Origin: Arcobacter cloacae
Lineage (GTDB): Bacteria > Campylobacterota > Campylobacteria > Campylobacterales > Arcobacteraceae
NCBI RefSeq assembly: GCF_013201935.1
Contig: NZ_CP053833.1
Span: 1,426,001-1,490,000 of the forward strand
Direction: 5' to 3'
DNA: 64,000 nucleotides
The stretch's first letter is position 1. Each line of letters starts with the position of its first letter. Position numbers and translations under genes: made by a program. The notes beneath the pieces were generated by a model. It worked only from the letters and a program-made list of their open reading frames with translations. It was not told the DNA's origin and ran no database searches. This document shows positions 34,601 to 44,431 of this stretch, one piece after another.

Positions 34601-37600
34601 TAGTCGTTTAAAAACTCTTGAATTGATTTTGGAGTTGAAACATCAGCTGTTTTTAGAACTTTTATTGCTTCAACAGCTGCGATTGCAGCAGCTACTGTTG
34701 TAAAATATGGAACATTATTTTTTAGAACCGTTCTTCTTATCTCTTTTCCATCATCTTTTGATGACTCTTTTGCTTCACTTGTATTAATCGCCATTGAAAT
34801 ATCACCATTTGTAAGTAAATCTGTAATATTTGGTCTTCCTTCACTAACTTTTAATACTTTTTCACACTCTATTCCTGCTTGAATTATTGTGTTATAAGTA
34901 CCACCTGTTGCAACAATAGTAAACCCATTTTGCGTTAAACCTTCTGCAATACTAGGAGCAAACTCTTTGTCTAAATCACATAATGAAATAAATACTTTTC
35001 CTGCTTTTGGAAGATGATTTTTAGCAGCACTTTGAGATTTTGCAAATGCCATACCAAAGCAATTTGAAATACCCATAACTTCACCAGTTGATTTCATTTC
35101 AGGACTTAAAAGTAAATCAGCACCTGTTAATTTATTAAATGGGAAAACTGCTTCTTTAACAGCAACATGATTTTTTAATCTTGGTTTTAATACACCATTA
35201 TCTTCATAAACAATATTTTTATCATAAACATTTAAAGCATCTCTTAAAGATTGATTCCACATAACTCTTGTTGCAATTTTAGCTAGTGGCATTCCCGTTG
35301 CTTTAGATACAAATGGAACTGTTCTAGAAGCTCTTGGATTTACTTCGATTAGATAAATCTGACCTTTGTGAATTGCATATTGAACATTCATAAGTCCAAC
35401 TACACCTAAACCTAAAGCCATCTCTTTTGTTTTTGTTTCTAATTCTTTAATTAATCTATCTTCTATTGAAACGGGTGGTAATGAACAAGCTGAATCTCCT
35501 GAGTGAATACCTGCTTCTTCAATATGTTGCATGATTCCACCAATATAAACCTCTTTTCCATCACAAATACAATCAACATCAAGTTCAATTGCTCTATCTA
35601 GGAATTTATCAATTAACACAGGGGCATCATTTGAAACTGAAACTGCTTCATCCATATATTGTTTTAACTCTTCAGTAGAATAAACTATTCTCATTCCTCT
35701 TCCACCAAGTACGAAAGAAGGTCGCACTAAAACTGGATAACCAATTTTTTCAGCAATTTCTATTGCCTCGTTTACTTCAACTGCTGTACCATTTTCAGGT
35801 TGTAAAAGTCCAATATTTTCAACAAATGCAGAGAATTTTTTTCTATCTTCAGCTAAATCAATAGTTGCTGCACTTGTTCCTATAATTTTCCCACCAAAAT
35901 TATGAATTGCATTTGCAAGTTTTAATGGAGTTTGTCCACCAAAATGAACAATAATACCATCTGGTTGTTCTTGTTCTATTACACTTCTTACGTGTTCAAA
36001 ATCAATTGGTTCAAAGTATAAAATATCTGAAGTATCATAATCTGTTGAAACTGTCTCAGGGTTACAGTTATACATGATAGTTGTTACTCCCATTTCATTT
36101 AAAGCAAAACTTGCATGTACACAACAATAATCAAACTCAATACCTTGACCAATTCTATTTGGTCCTCCACCAATAATCATAACTTTTTTGTTAGTTGATT
36201 CACTTTTCGTAACTTTTGGTAATTTAGTGATATTTGTAGTTGAATATAAGTATGGCGTTAAAGCTTTAAATTCAGCAGCACAAGTGTCTACTTCATTATA
36301 CTCAAAATCTACTCCTAAAGCTTTTCTAGCCACATAAACTTCATCTTCTATTTTTCCAATTAGATTTGCAATCATCTTATCACTAAATCCATTTGTTTTG
36401 ATTTTTCTCATAAAAATTTCATCAGTTAAAATAGACTCATTGATTGAAGCTTCTAAATTACAAATTTCTCTAAATTTAGATAAGAACCAAGGATCAATTT
36501 TTGATAATTCAAAAATATCTTCATTTGTTAAACCTTGTCTCATACCTTCCATTAGATATAAAAGTCTCTTATCATTTGGTCTTCTAATCTCTTTTTTGAT
36601 TAAATCTAAATCACCAGCTATTCTATCAAAACCTACAAGTCCTGTTTCAAGAGAACAAAGTGCTTTTTGAATTGATTCATTAAACGTTCTTCCAATAGCC
36701 ATAACTTCACCAACAGATTTCATCGAAGTTGTTAAAGTTGAATTTGCTTTAGGGAATTTTTCAAAAGTAAATCTAGGGATTTTTGTAACAACATAGTCAA
36801 TTACAGGTTCAAATGAGGCAGCAGTTCCTGTAATATCGTTAGTAATTTCATCTAATGTAAATCCAACTGCTAAAAGTGTAGCAACTTTTGCAATTGGATA
36901 ACCAGTTGCTTTTGAAGCAAGTGCTGAACTTCTACTAACTCTTGGATTCATTTCAATTACAATCATTCTTCCAGTATTTGGACAAATTGAGAATTGAACA
37001 TTTGAACCACCTGTATCAACTCCAATTTCTCTAAGAATTGCAAAAGAAGCATTTCTCATATCTTGATACTCTTTATCTGTAAGAGTTAAAGCAGGTGCAA
37101 TAGTGATACTATCACCTGTATGAACACCCATAGGGTCTAAGTTTTCAATAGAACATACAATAATACAGTTATCTTTGTGGTCTCTGATAACTTCCATTTC
37201 ATACTCTTTCCATCCAAGCATCGATTCCATAATTTCGATTTCGTTGATTGGACTAGCCTCTAATCCTGCAACTGCAAGAGCTTTAAACTCTTCCATATTA
37301 TAAGCAACACCACTTCCACCACCTGCAAGTGTAAATGAAGCTCTTGAAATTACTGGAAACCCTATCTCTTTGGCTACTCTTATAGCCTCTTCTAAGTTAT
37401 AAGCATTTGCACTTTTTGGTAAATCCATACCAATTTTTATCATTGCTTCATTAAAAAGATGTCTATCTTCACCTTTTTTAATAGCATCAGGATGAGCTCC
37501 AAGGAATTTTACACCTTCTAGCATACCTTTTTCATACATAGATGTTGCAACATTAAGAGCTGTTTGTCCACCCATTGTTGGTAAAATAGCATCTATTTTC

Positions 37601-37842
37601 TCTTTTTCAATAATCTTAGCAACAACTTCTTCTGTGATTGGTTCAATGTAAGTTTTATCAGCAAATTCTGGATCTGTCATGATTGTAGCTGGATTTGAAT
37701 TTATTAAAACAACTCGGTATCCTAGTTCTTTTAGCGTTTTTGTAGCTTGAGTACCTGAATAATCAAACTCACACGCTTGACCAATTACAATTGGTCCAGA
37801 ACCAATAAGTAAAATAGACTTTATATCTTCTCTTTTTGGCAT
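34600..37842 (-). CDS. carB: Carbamoyl-phosphate synthase large subunit
   Basis: A 1080-residue enzyme, full family length (~1075). Two homologous ATP-grasp halves (about 1-400 and 555-930), an oligomerisation domain between, and a C-terminal MGS-type allosteric domain (about 940-1075, [13 protein letters not shown]). It makes carbamoyl phosphate from bicarbonate, ATP and glutamine-derived ammonia with CarA, for arginine and pyrimidine synthesis. Signature [20 protein letters not shown] at the N-terminus and [18 protein letters not shown] in the second half. carA is not in the window. A promoter must lie in 37843-37913. Confidence 0.97.
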   Translation of the reverse strand: MPKREDIKSILLIGSGPIVIGQACEFDYSGTQATKTLKELGYRVVLINSNPATIMTDPEFADKTYIEPITEEVVAKIIEKEKIDAILPTMGGQTALNVATSMYEKGMLEGVKFLGAHPDAIKKGEDRHLFNEAMIKIGMDLPKSANAYNLEEAIRVAKEIGFPVISRASFTLAGGGSGVAYNMEEFKALAVAGLEASPINEIEIMESMLGWKEYEMEVIRDHKDNCIIVCSIENLDPMGVHTGDSITIAPALTLTDKEYQDMRNASFAILREIGVDTGGSNVQFSICPNTGRMIVIEMNPRVSRSSALASKATGYPIAKVATLLAVGFTLDEITNDITGTAASFEPVIDYVVTKIPRFTFEKFPKANSTLTTSMKSVGEVMAIGRTFNESIQKALCSLETGLVGFDRIAGDLDLIKKEIRRPNDKRLLYLMEGMRQGLTNEDIFELSKIDPWFLSKFREICNLEASINESILTDEIFMRKIKTNGFSDKMIANLIGKIEDEVYVARKALGVDFEYNEVDTCAAEFKALTPYLYSTTNITKLPKVTKSESTNKKVMIIGGGPNRIGQGIEFDYCCVHASFALNEMGVTTIMYNCNPETVSTDYDTSDILYFEPIDFEHVRSVIEQEQPDGIIVHFGGQTPLKLANAIHNFGGKIIGTSAATIDLAEDRKKFSAFVENIGLLQPENGTAVEVNEAIEIAEKIGYPVLVRPSFVLGGRGMRIVYSTEELKQYMDEAVSVSNDAPVLIDKFLDRAIELDVDCICDGKEVYIGGIMQHIEEAGIHSGDSACSLPPVSIEDRLIKELETKTKEMALGLGVVGLMNVQYAIHKGQIYLIEVNPRASRTVPFVSKATGMPLAKIATRVMWNQSLRDALNVYDKNIVYEDNGVLKPRLKNHVAVKEAVFPFNKLTGADLLLSPEMKSTGEVMGISNCFGMAFAKSQSAAKNHLPKAGKVFISLCDLDKEFAPSIAEGLTQNGFTIVATGGTYNTIIQAGIECEKVLKVSEGRPNITDLLTNGDISMAINTSEAKESSKDDGKEIRRTVLKNNVPYFTTVAAAIAAVEAIKVLKTADVSTPKSIQEFLND

Positions 37843-37913
37843 AAAAATTCCCCATATTTATTTTATAAAATTTGGATAGTGTATCTAAAAAGGGCTTAAA
37901 ATTCGGTTACATA

Positions 37914-38540
37914 TTACTGTTTTGTAATCACAAGTTTTATAGCAAGTGCTAAAAATATAAAACTTGTTAATCTATTTAATATTTTTTGAGCCAAAATAGA
38001 ATTAGTGAAAAACTTAGATAATGTTGAAGAAAAAATAGCTATTAATCCAAAAACCAAAATTGTTGAAATTATAAAAAGTAATCCTAAAATTAATATCTGT
38101 AAATTAATATTTCCTATTTTCTCATTAGTAAATTGAGGAAAAAAAGCTAAAAAGAAAATAAAAACTTTAGGATTTGTAATATTCATAAAAATACCTTTTA
38201 AATAGAGTTTTTTATAATCTACTAAAATATTTTTATTAAATTTCAATTTAGAATTTGAACTTCTAAAAAGTTGCCAAGCAAGATATAAAAGATATGTTGC
38301 ACCTACTATTTTAAGTAGTGTAAAAGCAAATAAAGAAGTTTGGAAAATTAATGAAACTCCTATTACAACCATTAAAGTATGAAATAAAAGACCTGTACAT
38401 AAGCCAAAAATTATCATGAAGGCTGCCTTTTTACCTTGCATGATAGATTGAGTCAAAACATAAATATTATCAGGCCCTGGAATTAAAGCTAATAAAATAG
38501 AAGCTGTAAAAAAAGCTATTAAACTATCTATTTCTAGCAC
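37914..38540 (-). CDS. LysE/RhtB-family amino-acid exporter
   Basis: A 208-residue inner-membrane protein with six hydrophobic segments. The N-terminal IPGPDNIYVLTQSIMQGKKAA is the LysE/RhtB signature, and ITNPKVFIFFLAFFPQF in the middle is typical. Family members export lysine, homoserine, threonine or related amino acids. Substrate not predictable. Starts seven bases after the ThiF-like gene stop, so the two probably form an operon. Confidence 0.85.
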   Translation of the reverse strand: MLEIDSLIAFFTASILLALIPGPDNIYVLTQSIMQGKKAAFMIIFGLCTGLLFHTLMVVIGVSLIFQTSLFAFTLLKIVGATYLLYLAWQLFRSSNSKLKFNKNILVDYKKLYLKGIFMNITNPKVFIFFLAFFPQFTNEKIGNINLQILILGLLFIISTILVFGLIAIFSSTLSKFFTNSILAQKILNRLTSFIFLALAIKLVITKQ

Positions 38541-38546
38541 TTTGAT

Positions 38547-39230
38547 TTATGCTTTTGGAAGATTAAATTTTTTTGTATTTAAAATACCTTCACTATCAAA
38601 TGATAGATAATATAAAACATCTTTTTTTACTTCTAAACCTGCTAAATATCTCAAAGCTAAATTTGCTTGTAAAGAACCTATATGCATAACAATAGGACAA
38701 GCTATTCCATTTGGTTTTCTATCATTTATCTGAAAAACAGCTTCATAAGAAGCTTTTTCAAAAAAACAAACTTGACCATGAAATTCTTCAACACTTCCAT
38801 AAATCCAAGGTTGATTATGTTTCATACAATACTCATTTATTGCTGCTCGTGTTGGAAGATTATCAGTTGCATCTATGATTAAATCAAAAGTTAATCCTCT
38901 TTTAGCAAACTCATCAAAACTCTCTTTATAAGCATTTACTTTAACATAAGGGCATCTTGATTCCATCAAATCTTTTAGAACTTCAGCTTTGTATTTTCCA
39001 TCATCTCCAACTTTAAAACCAATTTGTCTATGGATATTATGAACCCCAACTGTATCAAAATCAACAAAAGAGAACTCCCCTATTCCAGAAGCTCCTAAAG
39101 CAATTCCTAAAGTACATCCTAATCCACCACTTCCAATAATTGCTATTTTCTTATTTTGAAGTGAGTCTTGTGTTTCTTGTCCCCAAAGTTTTATTTGTCT
39201 ATTAAAATATTCATTAAATTCTTGATTCAT
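38547..39230 (-). CDS. ThiF/MoeB/HesA-family adenylyltransferase (E1-like)
   Basis: A 227-residue E1-like enzyme: nucleotide loop IIGSGGLGCTLG (about 30-41), then DFDTVGVHNIHRQIGF, KAEVLKDLM and IIDATDN (~118-124). MoeB and ThiF adenylate the C-terminal Gly of MoaD or ThiS sulfur carriers. It is shorter than MoeB (~250) and the usual paired Cys-x-x-Cys zinc site near the C-terminus is not evident (one Cys in IACPIV). It could serve thiamine, molybdopterin or another sulfur carrier. No partner carrier gene is adjacent. Confidence 0.8.
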   Translation of the reverse strand: MNQEFNEYFNRQIKLWGQETQDSLQNKKIAIIGSGGLGCTLGIALGASGIGEFSFVDFDTVGVHNIHRQIGFKVGDDGKYKAEVLKDLMESRCPYVKVNAYKESFDEFAKRGLTFDLIIDATDNLPTRAAINEYCMKHNQPWIYGSVEEFHGQVCFFEKASYEAVFQINDRKPNGIACPIVMHIGSLQANLALRYLAGLEVKKDVLYYLSFDSEGILNTKKFNLPKA

Positions 39231-39427
39231 TTTTATTCCTTACTATATTAGTTAAGATTATTATTTTTATACTATTTTGTAATAATATCAAATTAAAATT
39301 AAAATCCTATGACTAAAATCAAATATAAAAAAATAATTTTACTTTGTAACCTTATTGTAATAATTTCAACATAAAATAGAAAAAATATAATTAAAAAATT
39401 TTATAAAATTAATCAAAAGGTATTTTA

Positions 39428-41164
39428 ATGTTACAAAAATGGATAGATATCCTAAAAGAGTTAGATTTTGCTTTTCAACCAATAATTCACACTTTTACAG
39501 GTAAAATTTATGCTGTAGAAGCACTTCTTAGAAATGTTGAAATAGCAACAGATTTTCACAATATTCAAGACCTATTTGATACGGCATTTGAAGATGACTT
39601 ACTTTATCAAGTTGATTTAGAACTAAGAAGAAAAGCTATAAAGAAATTCAAAAAAATTGATATTGAAAATATCAAACTATTTTACAATTTAGATAATAGA
39701 ATAATATATAGTAAAAATTGTCCCCAAGGACAAACAGCTAAAATATTAGAAGAAAATGGTTTAAAAAAAGATGCAATTTATTTTGAACTAAGTGAAAAAG
39801 GCTCTATGATAGAACAAAATGCTTTAAGTTCTATGATTTACAAATATAAAAATGATGGTTATTCAATAGCTATTGATGATTTTGGAATAGGTATTTCTGG
39901 TTTAAAATTACTCTATTATAGTGAGGCAAATATTATTAAATTAGATAGATTTTTCGTTACAAATATAAATGCCGATTCGAAAAAAAAACTTTTTTGCTCT
40001 TCAATAATCGATATGGCACATACAATGGGAATGAAAGTAGTAGCAGAAGGTGTTGAAACAAAAGAAGAGTATTACACTTGTAAAAATATGGGTGTTGATT
40101 TTATACAAGGTTTTTTAGTACAAAAACCAACATTAATAACTCAAGAAATTACTGAAAGTTACAAACATATTATAAAATTTTTAAAAGAAGATAGAAGAGA
40201 TAACTCTAAAAATTCTATAGATAAATCTTTTATTGAAGATATCAAACCTTTACATATTGATACCTCTTTACATGATTTATTTTTATATTTTAAAGAACAT
40301 CCATATAATACTTTTGTTCCAATAATTGATAACTACAAACATTTAAAAGGTGTCATTTATGAAGTTGATGTAAAACAAATCTCTTATTCTCAATATGGAT
40401 TTTCTCTAGCCAAAAATATCTCTTATTGCAGTAATATTTGTAAATATATAAAACCCGCCTTATCTGTTGAATCAACATGGGGGATTGATAAAACTTTAGA
40501 ACTTTATAATATGAATGAAACTGATTCAAAAGGTATTTTTGTAACAAATGCAAACAAATATGAAGGTTTTATAAATGTAAATTCTTTATTATCTTTATCA
40601 CATAAAAGAAATTTAGAGATTGCAAAAAATCAAAATCCACTTTCAAAACTTCCTGGAAATAACCAAATTGAAGAGTTTATTCATAAAAGTTTTAAACTAA
40701 TAAAAGATGATAATACTTTTCATATGTTATATTTTGATTTTAATGATTTTAAACCATTTAATGATACTTATGGTTTTAGACAAGGAGATAGAGCAATATT
40801 AATTTTTACAGAGATATTGCAAAAATATCTTCCTTTAAACTCTTTTATAGCACATGTTGGGGGAGATGATTTTTTTGTAGGTTTCTCTTGCTTAAAATAT
40901 GAAGAAGTTTATGAATATGCTTTAAAAATACAAAAAGAGTTTAAACATAGCGTAAAAAATCTTTATGAAAAACAAGATATAGAAAATGGTTATATAACTT
41001 GTTATGATAGATTTAATGTTCAAAGAAAATTTGAATTATTAAGTGTTTCTTGCGCTATTATAGAGATTAGTTTAAATAGTAAAAAGAAAAATTTTGACTA
41101 TATTTTAGGAATAATTAAAAAAAGTTCAAAAAAAATCAACTTCCCAGTTGGAATATGTATTTAA
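39428..41164 (+). CDS. EAL-CBS-GGDEF cyclic-di-GMP protein
   Basis: A 578-residue cytoplasmic signalling protein. The order is unusual: an EAL phosphodiesterase domain first (about 10-240; AVEALLRN, NLDNR, FELSEKG, IDDFGIG, IIKLDRFF, VAEGVE, IQGF all present), a pair of CBS-type domains (about 265-395), then GGDEF (about 405-575) with HVGGDDFFVGF, an E-to-D change in the signature. EAL motifs look competent for c-di-GMP hydrolysis; the cyclase may be weak or serve as a GTP-binding regulatory domain. No transmembrane segment. ATG start with AAAGG. Monocistronic. Confidence 0.88.
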   Translation: MLQKWIDILKELDFAFQPIIHTFTGKIYAVEALLRNVEIATDFHNIQDLFDTAFEDDLLYQVDLELRRKAIKKFKKIDIENIKLFYNLDNRIIYSKNCPQGQTAKILEENGLKKDAIYFELSEKGSMIEQNALSSMIYKYKNDGYSIAIDDFGIGISGLKLLYYSEANIIKLDRFFVTNINADSKKKLFCSSIIDMAHTMGMKVVAEGVETKEEYYTCKNMGVDFIQGFLVQKPTLITQEITESYKHIIKFLKEDRRDNSKNSIDKSFIEDIKPLHIDTSLHDLFLYFKEHPYNTFVPIIDNYKHLKGVIYEVDVKQISYSQYGFSLAKNISYCSNICKYIKPALSVESTWGIDKTLELYNMNETDSKGIFVTNANKYEGFINVNSLLSLSHKRNLEIAKNQNPLSKLPGNNQIEEFIHKSFKLIKDDNTFHMLYFDFNDFKPFNDTYGFRQGDRAILIFTEILQKYLPLNSFIAHVGGDDFFVGFSCLKYEEVYEYALKIQKEFKHSVKNLYEKQDIENGYITCYDRFNVQRKFELLSVSCAIIEISLNSKKKNFDYILGIIKKSSKKINFPVGICI

Positions 41165-41218
41165 ATTATTTTACTTTTTAGGATATTATTTTAAATTAAA
41201 TATTCTAAAAGGTATAAA

Positions 41219-42013
41219 ATGAGTAAATTTTTTTCAATCTTCATCTTTCTTTTTCTTTTTTCTTCAACTTTAAGTTCAAACTCTTTTGATACAAAAAATT
41301 ATGAAAAATTAAAAAAAGAGCTAAATGAAAAATATAAAAATCAAAACCCTAAAGAGTGGGGAGAGAATGTTACAGGAGTAAAAAGTAAAATTAATACAAA
41401 TGATAAATTAATAGCTATTACAATGGATGCATGTGGAAGTCCTCATGGTATGGGTTTTGATAAAGAATTAATAGATTTTTTAGAAAAACATAATATTCCT
41501 GCAACTTTATTTATAAATGCAAGATGGATAGATAGAAATCTTGAAATTTTTAAAACTTTAGCAAAAAAACCTCTTTTTGAAATAGGTAATCATGGACTTT
41601 TACATAAACCAGCTTCAGTAAATGGTAAAAGTGTTTATAATTTAGAAGGAACTAAAAATATAGATGAATTAATTGATGAAATAGAATTAAATGCAAAAAA
41701 AATTGAATCTATTACAAATAAAAGACCAAAATATTTCCGTTCTGGAACAGCTTATTATGATGAAATAGCTGTAAAAATAGCAAATGAATTAAATCATGAA
41801 GTAATTGGTTTTTCAATATTAGGAGATGCAGGAGCTACATTTAATGCAAAAAAAGTAAAAGAAGCTATTTTAAACTCTAAAGAAGGAGATATAATAATCG
41901 TTCATTTTAATCATCCACTATCTCAAACAAAAGAAGGAATGAGTAAAGCCCTTTTAAAACTAAAAAAAGAAGGGTATAAATTTGTAAAATTATCTGATTA
42001 TTCTTTAAAATAA
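41219..42013 (+). CDS. Periplasmic polysaccharide deacetylase
   Basis: A 264-residue carbohydrate esterase family 4-type protein. Signal peptide (residues 1-20), then a NodB homology domain: AITMDACGS (~70) carries the first Asp where the family has TFDDG; EIGNHGLLH (~120) has the metal histidines; YFRSGTAYYD the next motif; and IIVHFNHP the final His motif. It would remove acetyl groups from peptidoglycan or another polysaccharide. The second Asp of the first motif is Ala, which occurs in a known subgroup. ATG start. Confidence 0.82.
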   Translation: MSKFFSIFIFLFLFSSTLSSNSFDTKNYEKLKKELNEKYKNQNPKEWGENVTGVKSKINTNDKLIAITMDACGSPHGMGFDKELIDFLEKHNIPATLFINARWIDRNLEIFKTLAKKPLFEIGNHGLLHKPASVNGKSVYNLEGTKNIDELIDEIELNAKKIESITNKRPKYFRSGTAYYDEIAVKIANELNHEVIGFSILGDAGATFNAKKVKEAILNSKEGDIIIVHFNHPLSQTKEGMSKALLKLKKEGYKFVKLSDYSLK

Positions 42014-42021
42014 TCAGATAA
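41990..42021. terminator. Convergent terminator hairpin, deacetylase / SLC13 genes
   Basis: A 13-bp perfect stem (41990-42002 with 42009-42021) overlapping the deacetylase stop codon, six bases before the reverse-strand transporter stop. Likely bidirectional. Confidence 0.6.
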
Positions 42022-42026
42022 AACTC

Positions 42027-43361
42027 TTAGATAAAATATTGCCAATAAACTAAAGCAACAAAAGTTATCATCAAAATAGCTAAAATATTAATAAAAAATC
42101 CAAATTTTGCCATATCTTTTACTTTTACAGCTCCACTACTCATAGCTATAGCATTTGGTGGCGTTGCTATTGGAAGCATAAAGGCATAAGAGGCACAAAT
42201 AGTTGCAACCATTAAAATCAATGTCATATCTACATTTGCAACTTGACCTAATGAATAAATTATAGGTAAAGCTATTGAAATTAAAGCTGTATTTGAAGTA
42301 ATTTCAGTGGTGAAAGTAATAAGTGATGCAATCATTAAAATAAGAATAATTACAGGTAAATTTGTTAAAGCCAACATATAATTTGCAACTTCACTTGCTA
42401 GTCCTGTTTTTGAAAAAGCTGCTGCTATTGTAAAACCTGCTCCAAATAAGAAAATTATTTCATAAGGAATTTTTTTAGCATCTTCCCACTCTATAAATCC
42501 AATTTTTGGAACAAACATTAAAAGTCCAAAACTTAATAAAATAGCTGTTTCATTAAGTCCTAAACCTGAATAATAAGGCTCAATTTTTGAATTTACCAAT
42601 AAAGTTATAATTAAACCCAAAAGTATATAAAGCAATCTTTTTTGTGCAGGTTGTAATTCTTCTTTATGCTCAAGTGTATTATCAAGTTTTACATCGCTTA
42701 AACCTAAAGATAAGATATAAGGAATTATTAACAACATAATAAAAGCTAAAGGAGCTGTTAAAAATATCCATTGAATAAATGCAATAGGCTCAAGAGAGTT
42801 TTGTTGCATAAAGCCTAATAATATTAAATTTGGTGGTGTTCCAATTGGAGTGATTATTCCGCCTATACTACATCCATAAGCAATAGCCAAAGCTAATCTT
42901 GCTTTTAATTTGATGTTTTCTGTTAAAAATATAGCAATTGGAATTAATAAAAGTGCTGTTGTAGAGTTTGATAAAACAGAACTTAACAATGCCCCTGTAA
43001 ATGCTACAGAAAATATCATTCCTCTTGGAGTTTTGGGGAAAATTGTTAAAAGTTTATTTGAGATATATTTGTGTAAATCTATTTTTTGAGTAGCAATTGC
43101 TATCATAAATCCACCCATAAACAAAAATATAGTTGGATTAGAATAATTTGCAGTTGCCGTTTTTACATCAATTAAGCCAAAAGCTGGAAATAAAACTATT
43201 GGAAGTAATGAAACAACTCCAATGGGTAAAGCTTCATTTGTCCACAAAATTACAAGTAAAGCTATTAAAGCTATTAAAATTGAATGTTGTGTTGAAAAAA
43301 ACATAGTTGCAAGGAAAAAAAATCCAATAGATGCAACAATTGAAATAAATATATTTTTCAA
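42027..43361 (-). CDS. SLC13/DASS-family anion (dicarboxylate) transporter
   Basis: A 444-residue polytopic inner-membrane protein with about 11 TM segments. The paired SNT motifs of DASS carriers are visible in SNSTTALLLIP (~130) and TSNTALISIALP (~355), and IATPPNAIAMSSG (~400) is a family hallmark. Such transporters carry succinate, citrate or sulfate with sodium. Dicarboxylate use would fit a TCA-driven arcobacter. It follows the mogA gene by 18 bases and may be in the aroB-to-mogA operon. Confidence 0.82.
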   Translation of the reverse strand: MKNIFISIVASIGFFFLATMFFSTQHSILIALIALLVILWTNEALPIGVVSLLPIVLFPAFGLIDVKTATANYSNPTIFLFMGGFMIAIATQKIDLHKYISNKLLTIFPKTPRGMIFSVAFTGALLSSVLSNSTTALLLIPIAIFLTENIKLKARLALAIAYGCSIGGIITPIGTPPNLILLGFMQQNSLEPIAFIQWIFLTAPLAFIMLLIIPYILSLGLSDVKLDNTLEHKEELQPAQKRLLYILLGLIITLLVNSKIEPYYSGLGLNETAILLSFGLLMFVPKIGFIEWEDAKKIPYEIIFLFGAGFTIAAAFSKTGLASEVANYMLALTNLPVIILILMIASLITFTTEITSNTALISIALPIIYSLGQVANVDMTLILMVATICASYAFMLPIATPPNAIAMSSGAVKVKDMAKFGFFINILAILMITFVALVYWQYFI

Positions 43362-43379
43362 AAATATCCTTTATAAATT

Positions 43380-43916
43380 TTATTTTTTAGGTCTAAAAGC
43401 TTTAATAACCTCTTCATTTGTTACTAAATAAGGTCCATCCATCAAATCAATACAATAAGGAATAGCAGGAAATACTGCATCTAAACACTCTTTTATAGAT
43501 TTTGGTTTTCCAGGAAGATTTACTATTAAAGAACTTCCTCTAAGCCCTGCTGTTTGACGTGAAAGAATTGCTGTTGGAACAAATTTTAGTGATTCTGCTC
43601 TCATAAGTTCTCCAAAACCTGGCATCATTCTATCACATACAGCTTCTGTAGCTTCTGGAGTTACATCTCTTAAAGCTGGTCCTGTTCCACCTGTTGTAAC
43701 GACTAAACAACACTTTTGAGTATCAACTAACTCTTTTAATGTTTGCTCAATAGTATCTTTATCATCAGCTATACATTTATAAACAGGTTCCCATGGAGAT
43801 GTTAAATATTCATTTAATGTATCTATTATAGCTTTCCCTGATAAATCTTCATAAATACCAGCACTTGCCCTATCACTTGCTGTTACAATACCAATTTTTG
43901 CTATTTTTTCACTCAT
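43380..43916 (-). CDS. mogA: Molybdopterin adenylyltransferase
   Basis: A 178-residue MogA/MoaB-fold protein. VTTGGTGPALRDVTPEAT (~70-87) is the MogA signature, and GLRGSSLIVNLPGKPKSIKEC the conserved C-terminal loop. It adenylates molybdopterin before molybdate insertion. It overlaps bioV by four bases. Operon order bioV-mogA is seen in other Campylobacterota. Confidence 0.9.
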   Translation of the reverse strand: MSEKIAKIGIVTASDRASAGIYEDLSGKAIIDTLNEYLTSPWEPVYKCIADDKDTIEQTLKELVDTQKCCLVVTTGGTGPALRDVTPEATEAVCDRMMPGFGELMRAESLKFVPTAILSRQTAGLRGSSLIVNLPGKPKSIKECLDAVFPAIPYCIDLMDGPYLVTNEEVIKAFRPKK

Positions 43917-44431
43917 AATAAATGTCCTTTGTTTTTTATATAATATGTGGTCGCATAATTTTTAAAAAACTCTTTTACTTTTAAAGAGTCTATTATTTTG
44001 TCTTTTTCTCCCAAATAAACTTCAATAATCGTCCCTTTATCTACTAATTTTTGAAGTTTATTCTCACTCCATTCATAAAATAGAAGTTCTTCTAACTCTT
44101 TTGCTGTCTCTTTTTTAAAATATTTTGAAATATCAATTTCTTTTGGATAAACAACATTTTTCAAAAAATTTTCTATATAAGTATCTTCATCTTTTTTAAA
44201 ATAGAGTAATTGTGCTCTTTTAAACTTTTCATCAAAGTTTTGGAAAAAAGCAGGAGAAAAGAGTTGAAGTCTATCAACCCTTTCTTTAGAGTTTAAAGCC
44301 TCTTCAAAGGCTTTAATAGCACCATAAGAAAACCCACTAATTGTAAAATCATTAGTTATTAAATATTCACTAAAAAGTTCTGATTCATTGAAAAAACAAA
44401 AACCAGAATAAAAATTTTTAGAAATCTTCAA
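43913..44431 (-). CDS. bioV: Pimeloyl-ACP methyl ester esterase BioV
   Basis: A 172-residue alpha/beta hydrolase of the short BioV type known from Helicobacter and Campylobacter, doing the job of BioH in releasing pimeloyl-ACP for biotin synthesis. The nucleophile elbow is GFSYGA (Ser ~34), with a plausible Asp in GEKDKIID and the catalytic His in NKGHLL at the extreme C-terminus. BioV lacks the lid domain, which explains the small size. It overlaps the FtsH-like gene by 14 bases and mogA by four. Confidence 0.88.
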   Translation of the reverse strand: MKISKNFYSGFCFFNESELFSEYLITNDFTISGFSYGAIKAFEEALNSKERVDRLQLFSPAFFQNFDEKFKRAQLLYFKKDEDTYIENFLKNVVYPKEIDISKYFKKETAKELEELLFYEWSENKLQKLVDKGTIIEVYLGEKDKIIDSLKVKEFFKNYATTYYIKNKGHLL

